A stretch of DNA of 45,233 nucleotides from a bacterium (lineage in GTDB: Bacteria; Myxococcota_A; Bradymonadia; UBA7976; UBA1532): the NCBI GenBank assembly GCA_030427205.1, contig JAUHXC010000068.1:1-45233 (forward strand). The letters are read 5' to 3'. Below, one piece after another: positions 40,050 to 45,233 of this stretch. Every line of letters begins with the position of its first letter. Position 1 is the stretch's first letter. The notes below the pieces were generated by a model. It saw nothing but the letters and a program-made list of their open reading frames with translations. It was not told the origin of the DNA and ran no database searches. The position numbers were made by a program, and so were the translations under genes.

Positions 40050-41225
40050 TCAGGTCGCCTGGCGCGGGGCCACCATGACCTTGGCCGCGTTGGCGGTGCC
40101 GTGCCGCCAGTGGGTCGCGCCCAGCTCGGCGATGTCATAGTAGTCGGCCCACCACTTGCGGTAGGCCGGGCCGTTGACGAAGGCCTGGGGCAGCATCTCG
40201 GTGAAGGCCCCCTGGCGGTAGTGGATGCCGGGGCACAAGGCGGCGACGGTGAAGCTCTCGTGGATGCTGTGCATGCCGCCGCCGACGAGGTAGCCGATGA
40301 TCCCGAAGAGGTATTGCTTGAGCCCGTCACCCGACAGGCCACCGAACGCGATCGCGGTGCTCAGCAACGTGCCGGTGGTGCCCGACGGGCCGGCCCCGAA
40401 GGTCAGGTTCCGCTCGTCGAGGTCGAAGTAGTACTGGTTGTGCTCACCCGACGCGGTGCGGGTGAAGCGATCGGCGCCACGCTCGCGCGCCTGATAGGTC
40501 TCGCCGAGGCCCTGCCCCTTGCCCACGCCCACGATGCCGGCGGTGCGGGTGGTCGTGCGCTGGTAGGTCGGATCGGGGTTGTTGCGGTCGGCGCGATCGG
40601 CCCGGCCGCGGTTGGCGGCGTCGAAGAGATAAGCCGGCCGCAGGGTGTCGTTGACCGTCTTCCAGCGCGTCTTCTCCTTCCCGCCCAGCTCCCGGGAGCC
40701 GACCCGGCCCACCTGATCCTGGATGTTGAGCATCTCGGGCAGCGCGCCGTTCTGCATCTTGGCCATCAGCGTCTGGAAGAAGCGCCGCTTGGCGACGATG
40801 CCGTTGCCCGGCGCGTCGTTGCGTCCGCCGAGGCGGGCGAAGGCGGTGTCGCTGTAGAAGTAGCGGGCGAGCGCGTGCACCACGTCGATCGTCTTCTCGG
40901 GGTTCTCCCGCTGGCGGGCGGTGAGGTACTCGATGAGCGCCGTGCTCACCCGCTTGACCGCCGGCAGGGCGTACTGCGGATTGCGCAGGGCGAGCATGCC
41001 CAACGCCGACTCACACGCCTTGCGCCGCTGCTGGCTGGTGTGGGTGTCATAGGCGCGCAAGCCGCCCCGCGGGCGCTCGCGGTGGGCGCCGAACTCGGCG
41101 TAGACCACCTTGCCCTGCGGGGTCAGCGCCCACGGCACGTAGCTCTTGCGCGCGCTGCGCTCGAGCTTGCCCCTGTGCACCGTATAGCCGCGACGATCGC
41201 CGAAACTGCGGACGAGAAACTCCAT
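40050..41225 (-). CDS. Unrecognised 391-aa protein in the accessory region
   Basis: ATG 41225 is chosen because AGAGGGGGG lies just upstream; no signal peptide or membrane anchor begins the protein. Residues 1-60 are basic, 60-160 helical, and 190-260 rich in Arg/Asp/Thr. The C-terminal part has a Gly-rich block (TFGAGPSGTTGTLLSTA, 275-291), a hydrophobic segment (YLFGIIGYLVGGG, 305-317) and MHSIHES (318-324), a close His-His-Glu cluster that could bind a metal. The end contains WWADYYDIAELGATHWRHG. I recognise no family. It is convergent with the envelope operon and divergent from the AAA gene. A toxin or effector role is possible but unproven. Confidence 0.65.
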   Translation of the reverse strand: MEFLVRSFGDRRGYTVHRGKLERSARKSYVPWALTPQGKVVYAEFGAHRERPRGGLRAYDTHTSQQRRKACESALGMLALRNPQYALPAVKRVSTALIEYLTARQRENPEKTIDVVHALARYFYSDTAFARLGGRNDAPGNGIVAKRRFFQTLMAKMQNGALPEMLNIQDQVGRVGSRELGGKEKTRWKTVNDTLRPAYLFDAANRGRADRADRNNPDPTYQRTTTRTAGIVGVGKGQGLGETYQARERGADRFTRTASGEHNQYYFDLDERNLTFGAGPSGTTGTLLSTAIAFGGLSGDGLKQYLFGIIGYLVGGGMHSIHESFTVAALCPGIHYRQGAFTEMLPQAFVNGPAYRKWWADYYDIAELGATHWRHGTANAAKVMVAPRQAT

Positions 41226-41362
41226 GGACCCCCCTCTTGCTGAGGGCCACGGTAGCACGGCTCGAGAGACCGCCGCCCCATACGGCGAAACCGCCGCCCC
41301 TGGACCTCGTGCCGGCCATCGGCCATCATGCGCCCGATGCTGTCGAGCCCGCCCAGGACCCC

Positions 41363-42469
41363 ATGACGCGCTTCACCCTGGCCATCCGCAACCTGCGCGC
41401 GCTGCGCGACGTCGAGTGGGCGCTGCAGCCGGTCAACCTGCTCGTCGGCGCCAACGGATCGGGCAAGTCTACCGCGCTGCTCGCCTTGAAGCTCGTCCGC
41501 GCCGCTTTGGACCGCGGCTGGCCCGAGGCGATCAGCATGACCCTCGGCGGCAGCCATACCATCCGAAACCGCCGCAGCGAGGCCGGCGAGCCCGTCCGGA
41601 TCGAGATCGGGGTCGACGACCTGCGCTGGTCGATCGACTACTTCGCCGAGCAGGGCGTGGTCCACGAGACGTTGCAGGACGGCGAGCGCGGCATCTTCGG
41701 CCGGCGGCCCGACGGCCGCAGCTACGTCGACCACCCGGACGCGCCGGTCAAAGTCCCCGGTCTGAAGGTCTTCAGCGACAGCCCGCTCGATATCCCCGAG
41801 GTCGAGAAGATGGTGCGCTTCGTGCGCAGCGTCGCCGTCTTCCACGACCCCGACATCGTCGGGATCCGCGCCGGCTCCGATACGACCCACAACCGCCGGC
41901 TGCTCAGCCGCGGGCAGAACGCGCTCACCATGATGCGACAATGGCATCAGCGCCGCCCCGATCGCTGGCGCTACGCCTTCGTCCTCAAGGGGCTGCAGGC
42001 GGCCTTCCCCGGCCTCATCGAAGACCTCGACTTCGTGGAAGCCGGCACGACGCTGGCCGCCCGCGTCTACCGCCCGGGGCAGGAGAACCCCGAGCCGCTC
42101 GGCACCGAGGCCAACGGCGTCCTGGCCATGCTCCTGCATCTGTGCGCGCTGGCCGCGGTGGATGACGGCGGCGTCGTCGCGATCGACGAGCCCGAGAACG
42201 CCCTGCACCCGTATGCCATCCGGGTCTTCGCCCGCTGCGCCGAGCGCCTCGCCCGCCAGCGCGCGACCACGGTCATCCTCTCGACCCACTCCCCGGTGCT
42301 GCTCGACCACTTCGGCGATCGCCCGCAGCAGGTCTACGTGCTCGACCCCGACCGGCCCAAGGGCCCTACGGCGCTCACCGACCTCAAGAACCCCGACTGG
42401 CTCAATCAGTTCCGCCTCGGCGCGCTCTACGCCGACGGCGAGATCGCCAGCAACGCCGATATGGGTTGA
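41363..42469 (+). CDS. AAA ATPase of the OLD/RecF-SMC-like (AAA_15/21) type
   Basis: The 368-aa product starts at ATG 41363 after AGGA; the longer frame to 41237 has no site. Walker A is GANGSGKST (29-37) and Walker B is VVAIDEPENALHP (D275, E276). The STHSP loop is at 307-311 and a signature-like GTEANGVLAMLLHL at 247-260. There is no nuclease domain of its own, unlike OLD proteins. The region 80-230 is family-specific and contains YVDHPDAPVKVPGL. It is followed after 6 nt by a TOPRIM-like gene, so the two probably form one ATP-driven complex, as AriA/AriB of PARIS do. Confidence 0.9.
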   Translation: MTRFTLAIRNLRALRDVEWALQPVNLLVGANGSGKSTALLALKLVRAALDRGWPEAISMTLGGSHTIRNRRSEAGEPVRIEIGVDDLRWSIDYFAEQGVVHETLQDGERGIFGRRPDGRSYVDHPDAPVKVPGLKVFSDSPLDIPEVEKMVRFVRSVAVFHDPDIVGIRAGSDTTHNRRLLSRGQNALTMMRQWHQRRPDRWRYAFVLKGLQAAFPGLIEDLDFVEAGTTLAARVYRPGQENPEPLGTEANGVLAMLLHLCALAAVDDGGVVAIDEPENALHPYAIRVFARCAERLARQRATTVILSTHSPVLLDHFGDRPQQVYVLDPDRPKGPTALTDLKNPDWLNQFRLGALYADGEIASNADMG

Positions 42470-42475
42470 CCGCCG

Positions 42476-43366
42476 ATGGCGGTGAAGCGCATCCGGTTCA
42501 TCGTGACCGGCGACCTCGAACGGGCCGCGATCGTGCCGTCTGTTCGCCGCTTCCTGCCCGCGCAGACGTGGGGGGGCGAGCCGGTCGAGTGGATGAAGCC
42601 ACAGAAGCTGCACGGCGCGACCACCCACCGCCTCGACCCCACCCGACCGCCGAGCCAGCCCATGCGCCAGCTCGCGCGCGCCGCGCTCGCCGAGGTGCAA
42701 TACGGCGCGCAGGGCACGCCGGCCGACCTCGTCGTCGTGCTCGACGACATCGAGCTGCACAACCTCGACCGGCCCGCGGCCATCGGCCAGCACTTCCGCG
42801 CCGCGATGCAGGCCGAGATCGAGGCCCGCGGCCACAGCGCCACCGTCGAGGCCCGCCTGCGCGACCGCCTGCGCGAGACCTGCAGCCTGCACCTCGTGCC
42901 GCCGATGATCGAGAGCTACCTATTCGGTGATCGCGCCGCCCTCGCCGTCGCCGGGTGCGCCGACGACATCGCCCCGCAGCTCGCCCACGCCGACGTCGAG
43001 CGGTTCGAGTCCACCGACGAGGCGTGGCGCCCGTTCTGGGAGCAGGTCAACGCCGCGAAGCGCGCCGAGAAGCCGCCCAAGCCCTGGTGGCGCGAGCAGT
43101 GCCACCCCAAGCACTACCTGGAGCACCTCGTCCATCGCAGCGGCGGCCTGTACACCGAGGTCCTCGACGGCGCCCGGGCCCTGGCCGCGCTCCCGTGGCC
43201 TCGGCTGCCAGCCGATACGCGGTCACTGGCATTCGCTCGATCGCTCTTCGAAGACCTCGCGGCGTTCTTCGGCGTCGCCAACCCGCTCGGCGCCGGCGAG
43301 ACCTGCCCGCTGACATGGCCCGACACGCGCGTCGACCGCCGGAGCCTGCTGCTGCGCAATATGTGA
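42476..43366 (+). CDS. TOPRIM/DUF4276-like putative effector paired with the AAA ATPase
   Basis: The 296-aa product starts at ATG 42476, 6 nt after the ATPase stop, with no clear ribosome site, so translation is probably coupled. The N-terminal RIRFIVTGDLER resembles the degenerate xxEGxxE motif of DUF4276/TOPRIM proteins. VVVLDDIELHN (D90, D91, E93) is in the place of the catalytic acidic motif. MIESYLFGD (144-152) and HPKHYLEHL (210-218) match the conserved MEAWLLAD and NPK..L blocks of DUF4276. The first Glu of the motif is replaced by Thr-Gly-Asp, so nuclease activity needs testing. The likely role is the effector half of an AAA-controlled system. Confidence 0.7.
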   Translation: MAVKRIRFIVTGDLERAAIVPSVRRFLPAQTWGGEPVEWMKPQKLHGATTHRLDPTRPPSQPMRQLARAALAEVQYGAQGTPADLVVVLDDIELHNLDRPAAIGQHFRAAMQAEIEARGHSATVEARLRDRLRETCSLHLVPPMIESYLFGDRAALAVAGCADDIAPQLAHADVERFESTDEAWRPFWEQVNAAKRAEKPPKPWWREQCHPKHYLEHLVHRSGGLYTEVLDGARALAALPWPRLPADTRSLAFARSLFEDLAAFFGVANPLGAGETCPLTWPDTRVDRRSLLLRNM

Positions 43367-43434
43367 GCGTGTCTGGCACTTGGCCGACGTAGGACGCGGT
43401 TGGGCGATGAACGACCGGGCTTCGCCTCGGTTGC

Positions 43435-44061
43435 TCAGGTTGGCAGATCTGCCACCTTCTGGGCCGTGGAGAAGAAACCCGGCCGGCCGAGCTGGCCCAT
43501 CTGCACAACGAAGCACTGGCCCTGCCCGACGAAGAGCAGGTGGTTCCACAGCCAGCTACGCAATAGTCTTGCGTCCTCTACCAGAGCCTCCGATTCCCCT
43601 CTGATCCTCTCCGGGGTCAGGCGTTCGGGGTGGCGTTCATGTAGAAGCTGGCTGGCGCGCCCCCACATGGGCTCCAGCCGGCTCAAGTCCACATCCCGAC
43701 CAGCGGCTCCCCGAAAGGTAGCCTTGGCGTCGAGTGGGCCGCCCACCAGAACATCTTGCGCGCGCATCATGCCTGGGTAGCGAGCCGACACCTTGCTCAG
43801 CCGGCGTAGGAGCTTCAGGGGGCGAGTCGTCGCCCGTCGATTGGGTATGACGGTCCCGTCCCATTCGACGCCTGACAGCACCGCGAATGCCACGGCCTCG
43901 GCGATCTTCCGCACATCCATCGCGATTGCTTCGGCTCGCCGGATGGCTTCATAGGTGCTGCCCCCCACCACGGAGTCGATGCTCTCCGACAACCACCTGA
44001 ATCGGACGGCAATGAGGGCCATGACCTGTTCGTACGCCTTCGCGGGTGGAAGGGTAGACAT
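43435..44061 (-). CDS. Unrecognised 208-aa, mostly helical protein of lower GC
   Basis: The start is ATG 44061, with GGAGG 9 nt upstream; TTG at 44064 is an equally close alternative. The N-terminal 70 residues are helical (YEQVMALIAVRFRWLSESID, AIRRAEAIAMDVRKIAEAVA) and may belong to HEPN- or AbiV-like helical folds, but no Rx4-6H motif is certain. The middle is basic (RRATTRPLKLLRRLSKVSAR) and the C-terminal part has aromatic residues (LRSWLWNHLLFVGQGQCFVV). Base composition is less GC-rich than in neighbouring genes, suggesting recent acquisition. It is convergent with the AAA/TOPRIM pair. Confidence 0.65.
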   Translation of the reverse strand: MSTLPPAKAYEQVMALIAVRFRWLSESIDSVVGGSTYEAIRRAEAIAMDVRKIAEAVAFAVLSGVEWDGTVIPNRRATTRPLKLLRRLSKVSARYPGMMRAQDVLVGGPLDAKATFRGAAGRDVDLSRLEPMWGRASQLLHERHPERLTPERIRGESEALVEDARLLRSWLWNHLLFVGQGQCFVVQMGQLGRPGFFSTAQKVADLPT

Positions 44062-44142
44062 CAATCGTCACCTCCGAGCGAGATGTACCGTGAGCAGGCG
44101 GGAGAATCGACCAGCGCCCCGTCGAGGCTGCTGGTGCAGGCG

Positions 44143-44394
44143 TCAACGCTGCTCTTCGCCCTCGCCCGGCACCCGCCGCAGCAGGTCGGCTACTTCACAA
44201 TCGAGATACGCCGCCACCGCCGCCAGCGTGCGCAGGGTCGGCTGGCGGTTCTTGCCCATCTGCAGGATCGACGACCGGCTCAGCCCGGAGAACACCGCGA
44301 GCTGATCCAGGTTCAGCCCACGCTCGTCCGCCGCCCGGCGGATCCAGTAGACCGCCCGCCTGACCTCGATTTCGAGCCGCGCGTCCGCATCCAT
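44143..44394 (-). CDS. Small XRE-family helix-turn-helix regulator
   Basis: The 83-aa product starts at ATG 44394; no strong ribosome site is seen. WIRRAADERGLNLDQLAVFSGLSRSSILQMGKNRQPTLRTLAAVA is split into the classic five helices of the Cro/C1 fold, with recognition helix near SRSSILQM and the usual PTLRTL turn. The acidic end (PGEGEEQR) is short, so no sensor domain is present. Its probable targets are its own promoter in the AT-rich gap at 44395-44524 and neighbouring accessory genes. It is upstream of, and on the same strand as, the orphan at 43435. Confidence 0.85.
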   Translation of the reverse strand: MDADARLEIEVRRAVYWIRRAADERGLNLDQLAVFSGLSRSSILQMGKNRQPTLRTLAAVAAYLDCEVADLLRRVPGEGEEQR

Positions 44395-44524
44395 GCCGCA
44401 GGTGTAGCGCGCGCCTCACGCGCTGAACACCGCCAATATGCAACACGTCATTAGTAAGTCGACATTTTGATACAAGGTGCGCTATGAACGGCGCGCCGAC
44501 CACCCGGGCCGAGGAGGCGAACCC
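44395..44524. promoter_or_regulatory. AT-rich divergent promoter region between the XRE gene and the 146-aa gene
   Basis: Sequence from about 44430 to 44476 is unusually AT-rich for the window. On the minus strand TCGACT (44462-44457), a 16-nt spacer and CATATT (44440-44435) match the sigma-70 elements at four of six bases each, 41 nt before the XRE start. On the plus strand TTTTGATAC lies before the other gene but has no good partner. Autoregulation by the XRE protein is expected from its family but no operator repeat is evident. Confidence 0.4.
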
Positions 44525-44965
44525 ATGACCCACGCGCCGACCACCATCCGCTTCACCCGAGCGCAGGCGCGGGCGCTGGTGACCATCGGGCGGGCGCTCG
44601 AGCCCGAGATCCGCGGCGCCTTCGACGACCACCGCTGCCGGCGGGCGGCGCAGCGAGCGTTCGACGCCATCGACGACGCCCTGCGCGGCGTGCGCCGGGA
44701 CCCGCTCGACCTCGATCTGGACCGCTTCGCCGACGTGCACGGCGCGCTGCGCGACGCCGAGATGGCGACGCCGCTGCGTGCCCGCGTGCGCGACCTGCTG
44801 GCAACGCTGGTTTTGTGGCAGGCGATCGAGCAGCTGCCGGCGCAGACCGACCGCCGCGGCCTGCTGGTCGCCGAGTCGATCGACGACCTCGCTTGGCGGG
44901 CGGAGGCGCTGGACCTGCTGCGCGACAACGGCGTCGACGTCGTCCTGCCCGGCGAGCGACGTTGA
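44525..44965 (+). CDS. Small unrecognised protein, 146 aa
   Basis: The start is ATG 44525 because GAGGAGG lies 6 nt upstream; an earlier in-frame GTG at 44477 has no site. The product is acidic/basic helix (TRAQARALVTIGRALEPEIR, RRAAQRAFDAIDDALRGVRR), with one later ALDLLRDNGVDVVLPGERR end. There is no signal, membrane segment or known motif. It is divergent from the XRE gene and may be regulated by it. Confidence 0.6.
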   Translation: MTHAPTTIRFTRAQARALVTIGRALEPEIRGAFDDHRCRRAAQRAFDAIDDALRGVRRDPLDLDLDRFADVHGALRDAEMATPLRARVRDLLATLVLWQAIEQLPAQTDRRGLLVAESIDDLAWRAEALDLLRDNGVDVVLPGERR

Positions 44966-45233
44966 ATTCGAGGTTCGGGGTGCCGCGATGGGCGAGCCGA
45001 AGAGCAAAGCCGGGGACACCCTGCAGGCATGCTCGGCCCTGGGGATCAGCGGGGCGGGTAGACCGCGAGCGCGCGCGGCGCCGGCAAACAGAGGGGGGAA
45101 TGCCTGGGGTGCATATCCCGATCTACATCTGATCGAGCCGCGTAGTTTCGCGCCTTTGCGCCCCTGACAAGATGGAAGAGGAGGCCGTACCCCTCGGTTA
45201 TTCGGAGTGCTTGAACCAAAACGCCGAAAGGAC
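44966..45233. other. Non-coding tail of the window
   Basis: No gene is supported here. Composition falls toward less GC-rich sequence. ATG at 45172 opens a frame to the edge but has no ribosome site. AAAGGA near 45226-45231 at the very edge could be a ribosome site for a gene beginning just outside. Confidence 0.5.

Noticed and set aside
40101..41243. Plus-strand open frame of 380 codons
   Set aside because: Antisense to the 391-aa gene; no ribosome site.
45172..45233. ATG opening a frame to the window edge
   Set aside because: No ribosome site and only 20 codons visible; could not be supported.

Overview
This is a very GC-rich window, and its long real genes are mirrored by equally long antisense open frames. 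The gene content points to a myxobacteria-like or deltaproteobacterial-grade predator/social lineage (Myxococcota, Bradymonadota or relatives). The evidence is: Ser/Thr kinases with an N-terminal CxxC ribbon and TPR tail; many Cys-rich secreted lipoproteins; MopE-type and DUF4215-type repeats; thrombospondin type 3 (TSP3) repeats; and two proteins ending in a Cys - hydrophobic stretch - Arg-Arg-Arg tail like MYXO-CTERM sorting signals. This placement is inferred from family content only; there is no rRNA or tRNA in the window. Many starts are GTG or TTG, and stop/start overlaps (GTGA, TTGA, TGATG) are common, so several genes begin well inside the longest open frame.

Layout. 1-4.8 kb: the end of a TSP3 surface protein, a small lipoprotein with a duplicated Cys-rich module, then a minus-strand cluster (lipoprotein, polytopic membrane protein, large Cys-rich lipoprotein). 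4.9-7.7 kb: a Sel1/HCP-like anchored protein and a Rossmann-plus-coiled-coil protein. 7.8-10.8 kb: a membrane Ser/Thr kinase with a TPR-rich tail. 10.9-14.1 kb: a tightly coupled minus-strand operon encoding a Tat-exported bc1-type Rieske protein, a mono-haem (CxxCH) beta-barrel-like protein, a YceI protein, a small membrane protein and a SUI1/eIF1-like protein. 14.2-21.9 kb: one giant (2557 aa) modular secreted Cys-rich protein. 22.2-25.2 kb: the conserved core operon rpsB-tsf-pyrH-frr, with a plant-type glutamate-cysteine ligase (gshA) divergent from it. 27.0-31.6 kb: a 1528-aa surface protein with FG-GAP, MopE and TSP3 repeats and a MYXO-CTERM-like tail. 31.7-34.2 kb: a TIR - Ser/Thr kinase - transmembrane - FGE-fold fusion. 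34.4-40.0 kb: a four-gene envelope operon (beta-barrel, lipoprotein, OmpA-domain lipoprotein, beta-barrel) with overlapping genes. 40.0-45.2 kb: an accessory region with an unrecognised 391-aa protein divergent from an AAA ATPase/TOPRIM-like pair, then a lower-GC orphan, an XRE regulator and a small orphan.

How the genes work together. The core operon serves translation and pyrimidine nucleotide supply. The Rieske/haem-c/YceI set looks like a periplasm-to-outer-membrane redox module. The 34-40 kb operon looks like an envelope-tethering complex: lipoproteins, a peptidoglycan-binding OmpA domain and barrels. The most unusual candidates are the TIR-kinase-FGE fusion, which keeps recognisable TIR and kinase motifs but has lost the FGE catalytic cysteines, and the AAA/TOPRIM-like pair, which resembles the architecture of PARIS/OLD-type anti-phage systems. 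Both functions are inferred from domain content, not shown.
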